Assembly: GCA_051883095.1 (NCBI GenBank)
Contig: JBJETB010000011.1
Location: 20,037-84,036 of the forward strand
From: SUG1106 sp051883095
Lineage (GTDB): Bacteria > Bacillota > Clostridia > Peptostreptococcales > Anaerovoracaceae
Direction of reading: 5' to 3'
Length of the DNA stretch: 64,000 bases
Made by a program: the position numbers and the translations under genes. Shown piece after piece: positions 33,651 to 41,931 of the stretch. How positions within the stretch are numbered: position 1 is the first letter of the stretch; each line of letters opens with the position of its first letter. Under the pieces are notes generated by a model that worked only from the letters and a program-made list of their open reading frames with translations, made no database searches and was not told the origin of the DNA.

Positions 33651-35156
33651 ATGCTAGGTGAAATTTCTATTTTGGAAATATTTAATCCGATAGTTTTAAT
33701 CATAAATTTGGCAGGCGTTGCAGCTGGCATTATATTTGGATTTCTTCCAGGTTTAAGCGGAACTATGGCCGTTGCCCTGGTTTTGCCATTCACTTTTGGA
33801 CTGGATCCAATTCCTGCTTTAACGTTATTGGTGGCCGTCTATGTAGGCAGTACCTATGGTGGAGCCGTAACAGCAATACTTATTAGAACGCCAGGTACTC
33901 CAAGTGCGGTTGTTACCACGCTGGACGGGTATCCTATGGCTCAGCAGGGACGAGCAAAAGAGGCTCTTTCTGCTGCCGTAATTGTATCATTCTTCGGAGG
34001 GATTATCTCCGCAGCAATTCTGATTTTTTCAGCGTCAAAGGTTGCTAAAATTGCTCTGAATTTTGGTCCGGCTGAATATTTTGCCATTGGTCTCTTTGGA
34101 CTGAGCATCGTTACCACACTTTCTGCAAAAAACATGAAGAAAGGAATATTTGGTGCCTGCTTCGGAATTATGCTTGGAACCATCGGTGTTGATCCGGTAG
34201 GTGGACTCATAAGATATACTTTCGGTAATAAATCCCTTATGGCAGGGTTGCAGCTTGTAGCTGTAATCATTGGTATATTTGCGATTTCTGAAATTCTCAC
34301 TAAGCTTAGCAATGTTAACAAGCCGAAGGATTTTATAATGCAGGATATGAATAAGGGTAAAATCGTGTCTGGAAGAACTCTGTGGGCGAACAAGATAAAT
34401 ATTATTCGTTCATCAATCATTGGTACCGTTGTAGGTATGATTCCTGGCACAGGCGGAGGAACTGCAGCATGGATCAGTTACAATGAAACTATGCGTAACT
34501 CAAAGGATAAGGATTCATTTGGTAAAGGCAATGTTGCCGGATTGATCGCCTCGGAATCTGCCAATAATGGAGTAACCGGCGGTGCAATTATCCCGCTGCT
34601 CACACTGGGAGTACCGGGCGACTCAATTACAGCGGTTATGCTTGGTGCCCTCATGATTCAAGGTTTGGCCCCAGGACCTTCACTATTTCAGGAACACGGC
34701 GATATTGTTACCGGTATCTATATAATGCTTATCATTGCGAATGTATTTATGTTGATTTTAGGCATGGTTGCAATTCCTGCCTTTATCAAGGTTCTTAGAA
34801 TTCCTGAGAGCATTTTGATGTCATCGGTTCTTTTGCTGTGCGTAGTAGGATCTTTTGCGATGAGAAATAACATATTTGATGTAAAGGTGGCAGTTGTGAT
34901 AGGTATTGTGGGTTTCTTCTATGCAAAGGCGGGATTCCCGATCCCTCCAGTTGTAATAGGAATGGTTCTGGGGTCCATGGTAGAGTCGAATTTCAGAAGA
35001 ACACTGATTGTTGGCAACGGTTCATACGCATACTTTATGACAAGACCAATAGCGGCAGTATTTATCTGTATAGCAGTATTTACTTTCTTCTATCCAGTAG
35101 TCAAGCAGTTTATAAATAAACGAAAAAATAAAGAAACTATAAGTTATGAAAACTAA
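33651..35156 (+). CDS. tctA: Tripartite tricarboxylate transporter large subunit TctA
   Basis: The 501-residue polytopic membrane protein has TctA signatures FLPGLSGTMAVALVLPFTFG and MIPGTGGGTAAWISYNET, plus ESANNGVTGGAIIPLLTLGVPGD. About twelve helices. AGGAGGTGAAACTAA precedes the ATG. It completes the second TctCBA importer of the island; sequence differences from the operon A copy indicate an independent system rather than a recent duplicate. Confidence 0.92.
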   Translation: MLGEISILEIFNPIVLIINLAGVAAGIIFGFLPGLSGTMAVALVLPFTFGLDPIPALTLLVAVYVGSTYGGAVTAILIRTPGTPSAVVTTLDGYPMAQQGRAKEALSAAVIVSFFGGIISAAILIFSASKVAKIALNFGPAEYFAIGLFGLSIVTTLSAKNMKKGIFGACFGIMLGTIGVDPVGGLIRYTFGNKSLMAGLQLVAVIIGIFAISEILTKLSNVNKPKDFIMQDMNKGKIVSGRTLWANKINIIRSSIIGTVVGMIPGTGGGTAAWISYNETMRNSKDKDSFGKGNVAGLIASESANNGVTGGAIIPLLTLGVPGDSITAVMLGALMIQGLAPGPSLFQEHGDIVTGIYIMLIIANVFMLILGMVAIPAFIKVLRIPESILMSSVLLLCVVGSFAMRNNIFDVKVAVVIGIVGFFYAKAGFPIPPVVIGMVLGSMVESNFRRTLIVGNGSYAYFMTRPIAAVFICIAVFTFFYPVVKQFINKRKNKETISYEN

Positions 35157-35190
35157 ATTCCATATATGGATGATTTAATGGAGAACTAAT

Positions 35191-35946
35191 ATGCTTAAAC
35201 AAAGATTACAACAGGGTGAAAAGGCGTTAGGAATTTTTGCAAAATGTCCTTTTATTGAAATAGCAGAGGTAATTGCATATGCAGGATATGATGCATATGT
35301 AATTGACAGACAGCACGCAATCTTTACTGATATAGAAACAGAAACTTTAATGGCAGTAGCAAAAGCTGCGGGTACAACTCCTATTGTTAGAATCCCTTCT
35401 GCGGCGGAGGAACACATTATCCATGCTTTAGATTCTGGTGCAGAAGGAATTATTATTCCAGGCATTGAAACCGTAGAAGAAGCAGAGAAGATTGCAAGAA
35501 TGACAAAATTCGCACCTAACGGTCTAAGAGGCATGAACGGAGGTGCCAGAGCAGCGAAGCACGGATACACACCGAGAGCTGATTATATGGCTGATGCCAA
35601 CTTAAATACAATGACCATGATTATGGTTGAAAATCTTTATATGGTTGAGAATATTGATAAACTTGGAGAAATTGAAAATATTGACGGCTTTTTTATTGGA
35701 CCTGCAGACTTAAGTCAGGTTATGGGAATACCTGGGCAGGTTAACCATCCAGACTTATTAAAAAATGTAGAAAAGGTTGCTAAGAGCGCTAAGGAGCATA
35801 ACAAGTTTGTAGCAGTATTCGCAGGCTCTATGGAAGGCGCAAGAAAGTTTATTGACTGCGGTGTTACATTTATAATTCACTCGACAGATTTAAGTGTGAT
35901 GAATGCAGGACTTAAAAAGAACGCTGCAGATTTTAAAACTCTATGA
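35191..35946 (+). CDS. HpcH/HpaI-family class II aldolase
   Basis: The 251-residue metal-dependent TIM-barrel pyruvate aldolase cleaves 4-hydroxy-2-oxo acids into pyruvate plus an aldehyde (the type enzyme HpaI releases succinic semialdehyde). It shows GIFAKCPFIEIAEVIAYAGYDAYVID near the N-terminus, DRQHA in place of the usual D.EHG, VRIP with the conserved Arg, GIIIPGIETVEEAE, MVENLYMVENIDKL with the metal Glu, and FIGPADLSQVMG with the metal Asp. The altered EHG box (QHA) may mean an unusual substrate. It is in operon B, after the TctCBA genes. Confidence 0.85.
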   Translation: MLKQRLQQGEKALGIFAKCPFIEIAEVIAYAGYDAYVIDRQHAIFTDIETETLMAVAKAAGTTPIVRIPSAAEEHIIHALDSGAEGIIIPGIETVEEAEKIARMTKFAPNGLRGMNGGARAAKHGYTPRADYMADANLNTMTMIMVENLYMVENIDKLGEIENIDGFFIGPADLSQVMGIPGQVNHPDLLKNVEKVAKSAKEHNKFVAVFAGSMEGARKFIDCGVTFIIHSTDLSVMNAGLKKNAADFKTL

Positions 35947-35961
35947 TAAGGGGAGAAGAAA

Positions 35962-36150
35962 ATGTTACAGATCTCACCCGATGAATTTAGAAAAAACCAG
36001 GAAGAATATATGAAGATAGCTGCCCGCGAAGGCATACAGGTGGTTAAAAATGGAAGAATAATCTTTACTTTATCCAATTCACCTGCATTTGCGAATCATT
36101 TACAGGAGGACGGTGATTCGTCGTCAGTTAAGGGAGCAGCAAAATTATAG
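35962..36150 (+). CDS. Small Phd/YefM antitoxin-like protein, orphan
   Basis: The 62-residue protein begins MLQISPDEFRKNQEEYMKIA and continues VVKNGRIIFTLSNS. This reproduces the Phd/YefM fold signature (S..EF..N...YL..A....V.I.KNG....L.). GGGGAGAAGAAA precedes the ATG. No RelE/Doc/PIN-like toxin gene is next to it, so it is an orphan antitoxin relative or a small DNA-binding regulator of operon B. It ends the operon; a terminator follows at 36213. Confidence 0.6.
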   Translation: MLQISPDEFRKNQEEYMKIAAREGIQVVKNGRIIFTLSNSPAFANHLQEDGDSSSVKGAAKL

Positions 36151-36212
36151 CAAATTATAATGAATGTGCAAATATAATTTATGCGATAATTTAGATGTTC
36201 GTTTTATCAAGG

Positions 36213-36240
36213 CAGCGCAAAGATGCGCTGTTTTGTTTTA
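36213..36240 (+). terminator. Intrinsic terminator of operon B
   Basis: CAGCGCA-AAGA-TGCGCTG (36213-36230) is followed by TTTTGTTTTA. It lies upstream of the promoter for the next regulator gene. Confidence 0.85.
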
Positions 36241-36289
36241 TGATGATAAAATGTGGAAGGAAGTCCTTGATGCAAAATGTAATAAATTA

Positions 36290-36298
36290 TGTTATAAT
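36290..36298 (+). promoter_or_regulatory. Extended -10 sigma-A promoter of the third sigma-54 activator gene
   Basis: TGTTATAAT is a consensus extended -10 (TGn plus TATAAT at 36293-36298). A weak -35 (TTGATG at 36267 or TGCAAA at 36271) lies upstream. The expected start near 36305 is inside the longest possible reading frame, which argues that the activator begins at the ATG at 36350 and not at 36164. Confidence 0.65.
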
Positions 36299-36349
36299 TA
36301 TTCTGGAGAGAACTTAAATATTGGTTTAAAAGAAGATGGTGATGATATA

Positions 36350-38098
36350 ATGAAAACAAATTTACAAGAGAGACTGGATATACTACTGGAAAACATATCA
36401 TGTCAGGATGATTATAAATGGGACATTTTATTTGCTGTTTTAAAAAATGGGCAAATTATATGGATGAATGATGAGGCATGCAGTTTTACTGGCGTGAATT
36501 ATAACGAAGAAATCACTTACCGTTTGTCAGATATTGTGGATGAAAGAATCGTATCAACCATTAGGAAATGCAAGGTAAAGGAAGAATATGCACATCTTTT
36601 GCTTGATGAAGAATTAATCGTAAGTAGCCTTATTGATGCAGATATAAATGATGAAGAAGGTGATATCTATGTCATCGGTATGAAGAGTCTTCAGACGTTG
36701 AACGATATGGCAGATGAAATTGCGAGAATCGACAGGGCTAATTATGAGCTTAAAGAAATGCTGAATAATTCTTTTGATGGAATATACATAACTGACCGGT
36801 ATGGAACTACGCTGATGGTGAACGCCGCACATGAAAGGCTGAGTGGAATAAAAAAAGAACGTCTGCTGAATCGTAAAATTGAAAGTATGGTTGAGAAAGG
36901 TATTTTTTCGGGATTTATAACTAATAACGTTATTGCTGAGAAAAAACCTGTAACAATTATGCAGGATGTTGCAGACACTCAGAAAAGCCTGCTCATTACA
37001 GGAAGCCCCGTTTATAACGAAGACAAAGATATTGTAAAAGTGGTTACAAATGTACGCGATGTAACAGAGCTTATAAGTCTCCAGAAGGAATTAAAGACCA
37101 CCAAAGCTATTGTGGAAAAATACAGAGGGGAACTTTTCGACTCAAACAATATGAAAAATGTGGTTATTAATCAGGGAAGTAAATTTGAGCATGTAATGTC
37201 TCTCGCTAAGAAGGTTGCGAGCAGGGATTCAACAGTTCTGATACTGGGAGAGACAGGAACAGGAAAAGAAGTTGTTGCGCAACACATTTTCAGTAACAGC
37301 TGCAGAAATGAAAAAAATTATCTGAAGATTAATTGCGGCGCAATACCTGGCAATTTACTGGAATCAGAGCTGTTTGGATATGTTAAAGGTGCATTTACCG
37401 GTGCTGACCCTAACGGAAAGCTCGGGATGTTTGAAATAGCAAACAATGGTACACTCTTTCTCGATGAAATAGGAGAATTACCGATGCGATTGCAGGCTAG
37501 TCTGCTGAGGGTACTTCAGGATGGAGAAATAACCAGGGTCGGTGATACAAAGAGCAGAAAAGTAAATGTAAGAATCATTGCCGCAACTAACAGAGATTTG
37601 GTAGCAATGATTAAAGATGGTAAATTCAGAAGTGATTTATATTACAGATTGAACGTAGTATCTATAACTATACCACCTTTGAGGGAAAGAAAAGACGAGA
37701 TTCCAGGCTTGGTTGAGGAGACAGTGCGAAGACTGAACAAAAAATACAATGAAAATAAAGTTGTAACTGCGGATTTTATTGATACACTTATGGAAAAAGA
37801 ATGGTACGGCAATATTCGTGAGCTTGAAAACTACGTAGAAAAGTTTTTTGTAATTCAGGACGATGATATAATTGATGTGCCTTATGCTGGGAAAAAGAGT
37901 GAAGAAGTAAAAGAATCTGTTGAAATTCTAGAATGTGATGAAATAATCTCCATGAAAGAAGCCATAGAAAATGTAGAAAGGGAACAGATAGAAAGAGCCA
38001 TGAAAATTGGGAAAAGCACATATAAGGCAGCAGAGCTTCTTGGAATGAGCCAGTCCACTTTTTTCAGAAAATATCGGAAGCTTGTATCGGAGAAATAA
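36350..38098 (+). CDS. Sigma-54 dependent activator with PAS domains
   Basis: The 582-residue enhancer-binding protein starts MKTNLQERLDILLENISCQD. A first sensory segment (about 20-120) is followed by a PAS domain (about 128-240, NSFDGIYITDRYGTTLMVN). The AAA+ motor shows Walker A GETGTGKE near 300 and GAFTGA near 347, and a Fis-type helix-turn-helix (STYKAAELLGMSQSTFFRKYRKL) ends it. The start is placed at 36350 because a consensus extended -10 promoter lies at 36290. It sits directly upstream of the sigma-54 promoter of operon C (38247), its likely target. Confidence 0.9.
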   Translation: MKTNLQERLDILLENISCQDDYKWDILFAVLKNGQIIWMNDEACSFTGVNYNEEITYRLSDIVDERIVSTIRKCKVKEEYAHLLLDEELIVSSLIDADINDEEGDIYVIGMKSLQTLNDMADEIARIDRANYELKEMLNNSFDGIYITDRYGTTLMVNAAHERLSGIKKERLLNRKIESMVEKGIFSGFITNNVIAEKKPVTIMQDVADTQKSLLITGSPVYNEDKDIVKVVTNVRDVTELISLQKELKTTKAIVEKYRGELFDSNNMKNVVINQGSKFEHVMSLAKKVASRDSTVLILGETGTGKEVVAQHIFSNSCRNEKNYLKINCGAIPGNLLESELFGYVKGAFTGADPNGKLGMFEIANNGTLFLDEIGELPMRLQASLLRVLQDGEITRVGDTKSRKVNVRIIAATNRDLVAMIKDGKFRSDLYYRLNVVSITIPPLRERKDEIPGLVEETVRRLNKKYNENKVVTADFIDTLMEKEWYGNIRELENYVEKFFVIQDDDIIDVPYAGKKSEEVKESVEILECDEIISMKEAIENVEREQIERAMKIGKSTYKAAELLGMSQSTFFRKYRKLVSEK

Positions 38099-38141
38099 GG
38101 ATACCGTCTGATTAAATTATTTTTGACATGTTTACTAATTT

Positions 38142-38180
38142 AAAAGCGAGTCGATAATTCAAAAATGACTCGCTTTTTTG
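38142..38180 (+). terminator. Intrinsic terminator after the PAS-type activator
   Basis: AAAAGCGAGTC (38142-38152) pairs with GACTCGCTTTT and continues into TTTTTTG. It isolates the regulator gene from operon C. Confidence 0.88.
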
Positions 38181-38246
38181 CTGCACAAAAATATCATGAA
38201 CCGCTAAAAACACCATAAAATAAACGCTATTCTTTGAAAAAATAAA

Positions 38247-38262
38247 TTGGCATATTTCTTGC
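38247..38262 (+). promoter_or_regulatory. Sigma-54 promoter of operon C
   Basis: TTGGCATATTTCTTGC has GG (38249) and GC (38261) 12 bp apart; only the C of GGCAC differs (GGCAT). The predicted start is near 38274, 31 bp before the CoA-transferase ATG. TGACATGTT at 38124-38132 upstream is the reverse complement of AACATGTCA seen near two other sigma-54 promoters here. Confidence 0.85.
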
Positions 38263-38304
38263 GTTAGATGTTGATAAAGCAGATTAGAAAAGAGAGGAAC
38301 GCAA

Positions 38305-39519
38305 ATGTCAAAACATAGACCACTAGAAGGGCTTGTAGTCGTAGATTTTACCAGAGTGTATTCAGGACCATATTGTACAATGATGCTGGCAGATTTAGGC
38401 GCTGAAGTAATAAAGGTCGAAAGGAAAGGCCTGGGTGATGACAGCCATCAGTACCTGCCTCTGCCTGACCCTACCAAAGAAAGCGGATACTTTATGTACT
38501 ATAACCGCAATAAGATGAGTATAGAGCTAGACTTAAAAGATCCGGAGGCAACAGAAATTGTCTACAGAATTTGCGAAAATGCAGATATTGTAGTTGAAAA
38601 CTTTGCGCCGGGAGTTGCTGATAGACTGCATATCGGATATGAAGATATTAAAAAGAGAAATCCGAAGATAATATATGGTTCGATTTCAGGCTTTGGTCAG
38701 ACGGGGCCATACCGCAGCAAGGCAGCCTACGATATAATCGCTCAGGCGATGGGAGGGTATATGGCTGTAACCGGTTTCAAAGGCGGAATACCTCTTAAGT
38801 TGGGCACATCCATCGCAGATGCGGGAGCAGGAATACAAATGGCATATGCTCTTCTGGCTGCAGTTTATTACAGAGAAAAAAACGGAATTGGCCAATACGT
38901 AGATGTAAGTATGCAGGATACAGTTTTTTCAACTATGGAAAACTTTATTATGATGAAGACATACGGTGGAATTACTCCTACAAGAAATGGCAACTCCAAT
39001 CTGGGAGCGGCACCGTTCAATACTTTCAGGACAAAAGATGATCGATATGTATGTATAGCTGTTGCCAATGATGCTATGTTTGAAAGATGTATGGATGCTA
39101 TAGGTAAAAGTGATATTGTACACGATTCAAGATTCTGCAGCAATAAATACAGAAAAGAAAATGAACCTATCTTGAACGCCATAATGGAGGAATGGACTGA
39201 AACCAAAACAGTTGAAGAGGTATGTGAGGTGATGGATGCGGCGAAGGTGCCGGTTGGTCCGATTTTAGATATTGACCAGCTTCTTGAGGATCCTCAGCTC
39301 ATAGAACGAGAGATGATCGTAGAAATGAACCATACCACAGAGGGTAAGGTAAAAATGCCGGGATGTCCTCTTAAGTTCTCAGAGACAAAGGTAGATGTAT
39401 ATAATTCATCGCCGCTTTTGGGAGAACACACATGTCATATTTTAAGAAAATATGGAAAGTATTCAGACGATGAAATCCATGAGCTCTACGAATGTGGAAC
39501 GATTTTTCAGGATAAATAA
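38305..39519 (+). CDS. CaiB/BaiF family (type III) CoA-transferase
   Basis: The 404-residue CoA-transferase opens operon C. It shows EGLVVVDFTRVYSGPYCTMMLADLGAEVIKVERKGLGDD, YNRNKMSIELDLKDP, SISGFGQTGPYRSKAAYDIIAQAMGGYM and TSIADAGAGIQMAYAL; the Asp in SIADAG is the likely aspartyl-CoA nucleophile. AGAGAGGAACGCAA precedes the ATG. Closely followed by an SDR and two AbfD-type dehydratases, it probably makes the 4-hydroxyacyl-CoA (or related CoA ester) substrate for them. It is a paralogue of the gene at 20251, which does a similar job ahead of a transporter. Confidence 0.92.
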   Translation: MSKHRPLEGLVVVDFTRVYSGPYCTMMLADLGAEVIKVERKGLGDDSHQYLPLPDPTKESGYFMYYNRNKMSIELDLKDPEATEIVYRICENADIVVENFAPGVADRLHIGYEDIKKRNPKIIYGSISGFGQTGPYRSKAAYDIIAQAMGGYMAVTGFKGGIPLKLGTSIADAGAGIQMAYALLAAVYYREKNGIGQYVDVSMQDTVFSTMENFIMMKTYGGITPTRNGNSNLGAAPFNTFRTKDDRYVCIAVANDAMFERCMDAIGKSDIVHDSRFCSNKYRKENEPILNAIMEEWTETKTVEEVCEVMDAAKVPVGPILDIDQLLEDPQLIEREMIVEMNHTTEGKVKMPGCPLKFSETKVDVYNSSPLLGEHTCHILRKYGKYSDDEIHELYECGTIFQDK

Positions 39520-39544
39520 TTGAAGGATTGAAAGGAGAAGACAA

Positions 39545-40318
39545 ATGAGCTTAAATGAAATGTTTTCATTAAAAGGGAAAACGGCAATTGTTATCGGTGG
39601 GAGCAAAGGAATTGGGAAAGGCATGGCAGAAGGGTTGGCATCAGCTGGCGCAACTGTCGTAATCTGCAGCAGAAATCAGAAAGACCTTGACGCAGCCGCA
39701 AACGATATCATGCAAAAAACCGGAGGAGAGGCCGTAGGCATTGCAACAGACATTACTTCTGTTGCTGCGTGCGAAGGTTTGGTAGCCAAAGTGGCAGATA
39801 TGTTTGGCCATATTGATATCCTAATAAACGCAGCCGGCGTCAATGCGAGAAAAAGTGTTCTGGATTTTACTGAAGAAGATTGGGATAAAGTGCAGAATGT
39901 TCAGCTGAAATATGTTTTCTTTATGTGCCAGGCAGTAGCAAGACATATGGTTGCCAATAATATCAAAGGAAGAATCATAAACACAGCATCCATTTCAAGC
40001 GTAATCGGTCTTAAGAATATGATTTCCTATTGCGCAGCAAAGGGCGGAATTGTTCAGATGACAAAAGGTATGGCTGTAGAATTAGCTGAATACGGGATTA
40101 ATGTAAACTGCATGGCACCTGGATACACTTCAACAGAAATGACAGCTCCTCTGTTCAATGACCCTGTTAAGAGAGCAGAAATGATGACAAGGATCCCTCA
40201 GAAGAGATTTGGCCTCCCCGAAGACTACGCAGCAATAGCTGTATACCTTGCTTCACCGGGAGCAGATTATATTACGGGACAGCTTATTACTGTAGACGGT
40301 GGATGGTTAGCTGGTTAA
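39545..40318 (+). CDS. Short-chain dehydrogenase/reductase (SDR)
   Basis: The 257-residue classical SDR has the nucleotide-binding loop GGSKGIGKGMA near residue 18, NAAGVNA, the catalytic Ser in NTASISSVIG and Tyr-x3-Lys in SYCAAKGG, with the C-terminal DYITGQLITVDGGWLAG ending typical of FabG-like enzymes. AAAGGAGAAGACAA precedes the ATG. In operon C it may interconvert an alcohol and a keto/aldehyde intermediate, for example succinic semialdehyde and 4-hydroxybutyrate, but the substrate is not readable. Confidence 0.9.
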   Translation: MSLNEMFSLKGKTAIVIGGSKGIGKGMAEGLASAGATVVICSRNQKDLDAAANDIMQKTGGEAVGIATDITSVAACEGLVAKVADMFGHIDILINAAGVNARKSVLDFTEEDWDKVQNVQLKYVFFMCQAVARHMVANNIKGRIINTASISSVIGLKNMISYCAAKGGIVQMTKGMAVELAEYGINVNCMAPGYTSTEMTAPLFNDPVKRAEMMTRIPQKRFGLPEDYAAIAVYLASPGADYITGQLITVDGGWLAG

Positions 40319-40362
40319 TACAAAATTACAAAAAACAGATATTTTTATAGGAGGAAATAAAA

Positions 40363-41796
40363 ATGCGTACTTTTGAAGAATACAAGCAGAAATTATATGG
40401 AATGAGAAAAAACGTGTATATCGATGGCGAACTGGTCGGCAGAGATGACCCAAGACTTCTGGGAGGACAGAATGTAATGGGCATGACTTTTAAGGCAGCT
40501 CTTTCAGATGACCCTGAGTTAAGAGAGCTGGCAACAGCAACTTCACATTTAACGGGAAAGAAGATAAACAGATTCGCACATATCTATCATTCTGTTGACG
40601 ATATGTTGAACAAGCAGAAGATGGTCAGAACACTGAGTGAGCAGGTAGGGGGCTGCATCCAGAGATGTATGGGATGTGATGCTATCAATGCACTTTATGT
40701 TTCTACATATGAGATAGATCAGAAATACGGAACAGAATATCATGAGAGATTTAAAAAATACCTTGAATGGTATCAGGATAACGACCTCGTTGGCAATGCA
40801 GGCCAGACAGATGTTAAAGGTGACAGGTCCAAGAGACCATCCGAACAGGTTGATCCAGATCTGTACATGAGAATCGTTGAAAGAAGAGAAGATGGTATTA
40901 TTGTAAGCGGTTGCAAAGCTCATAATACAACAGCACCTTACTGCGACGAAATTCTGGTACTCCCTACAAGAGCGCTGAAAGAAAACGATGCTGACTGGGC
41001 AGTTGCTTTTGCAGTACCGGCAGATGCCGAAGGCGTAACGCTGGTATCAAGACCTGTAAGTCCAAATCCTAGAAAAGAACTCAAAGCACCTTACAATACA
41101 TACGGTATATGCGATACTATGACTATTCTCGACAATGTATTCATCCCTTGGGAAAGAGTATTCATGTGCGGTGAATGGGATTTTGGAGGCAGATTAGCTT
41201 TGGCATTTGCCAACAACCACAGATTCAGCTACTGCGGTTGCAAGCCAGCGATTACATCAGTATTTATCGGTGCTACTGCCCTCGTGGCAGATTTCAATGG
41301 TGTTGGTAAAGCACCTCATATTCAGGAAGAGTTAGCCGATCTGGAAGCAACAGCAGAAATTGTTTATGCAGCAGGAATTGCAGCTTCCGTTGCAGGAAAG
41401 GTTACTCCATCCGGAGCAAGTGAACCGAACTTCTTATATACAAACTGCGGAAGATATCATGCAGGAAAGAAGATTATGCATGAATATGAAACTTTGATTG
41501 CTGTTACAGGCGGATTTGCAGCAACCATTCCGTTTGAAGGCGACTGGATTAATCCTGAAACTAAAGGATATATGGAAAAGTATATTATGAGAAATCCTAA
41601 GTATACTGCCGAACAGCAGCATAGACTGTTCAGATTCCTGGACGACTTTACGGTATCTCCTTGGTGTGGTATGGAAATGTCTGCCGGAATCCACGGCGGC
41701 GGTTCGCCTATCATGGAGCAGATTGGTATCAGAAGCAACTACGATATTGAAGGAAAGAAGAATATTGTTAAGAGGCTTGCTGGAATTGAAGATTAA
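40363..41796 (+). CDS. Divergent 4-hydroxybutyryl-CoA dehydratase (AbfD) paralogue
   Basis: The 477-residue flavoprotein is of the AbfD/HpaB family. The four [4Fe-4S] ligands of AbfD are all kept: Cys98 and Cys102 in GGCIQRCMGCDA, His286 and Cys293 in NNHRFSYCGCK, with the active-site Tyr290 and Lys294. Two catalytic acids differ from AbfD: the residue aligned with Glu257 is Asp251, and the one aligned with Glu455 is Ala441 (GMEMSAGIHGGGSP). Thus it probably still houses the cluster and FAD but acts on a different CoA ester or does different chemistry. AGGAGGAAATAAAA precedes the ATG. A canonical abfD lies 3.3 kb downstream in the same operon. Confidence 0.88.
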   Translation: MRTFEEYKQKLYGMRKNVYIDGELVGRDDPRLLGGQNVMGMTFKAALSDDPELRELATATSHLTGKKINRFAHIYHSVDDMLNKQKMVRTLSEQVGGCIQRCMGCDAINALYVSTYEIDQKYGTEYHERFKKYLEWYQDNDLVGNAGQTDVKGDRSKRPSEQVDPDLYMRIVERREDGIIVSGCKAHNTTAPYCDEILVLPTRALKENDADWAVAFAVPADAEGVTLVSRPVSPNPRKELKAPYNTYGICDTMTILDNVFIPWERVFMCGEWDFGGRLALAFANNHRFSYCGCKPAITSVFIGATALVADFNGVGKAPHIQEELADLEATAEIVYAAGIAASVAGKVTPSGASEPNFLYTNCGRYHAGKKIMHEYETLIAVTGGFAATIPFEGDWINPETKGYMEKYIMRNPKYTAEQQHRLFRFLDDFTVSPWCGMEMSAGIHGGGSPIMEQIGIRSNYDIEGKKNIVKRLAGIED

Positions 41797-41842
41797 TTAA
41801 TCTGCATGTCTCATACATCCACCTTATAGATTATTGATTACT

Positions 41843-41881
41843 TTGAGAGAGAGAGCAGCAGACGTGGAACTGCTCTCTCAA
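41843..41881 (+). other. Intercistronic stem-loop after the AbfD paralogue
   Basis: GAGAGAGCAG (41849-41858) pairs with CTGCTCTCTC (41870-41879) around an 11-nt loop, with TTGA/TCAA able to extend it. There is no U-tract; the operon continues at 41932. It is another 3' stem placed after a single gene of an operon, here the dehydratase. Confidence 0.6.
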
Positions 41882-41931
41882 TCAGAGTGCAAAAAACAGC
41901 GTTCATAAGTTGTTTATAAGAGGAAAGAATT

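Noticed and set aside
36164..36349. N-terminal extension of the third sigma-54 activator
   Set aside because: No ribosome site at 36164. The extension overlaps the operon B terminator at 36213 and contains a consensus extended -10 promoter at 36290, pointing to the ATG at 36350.
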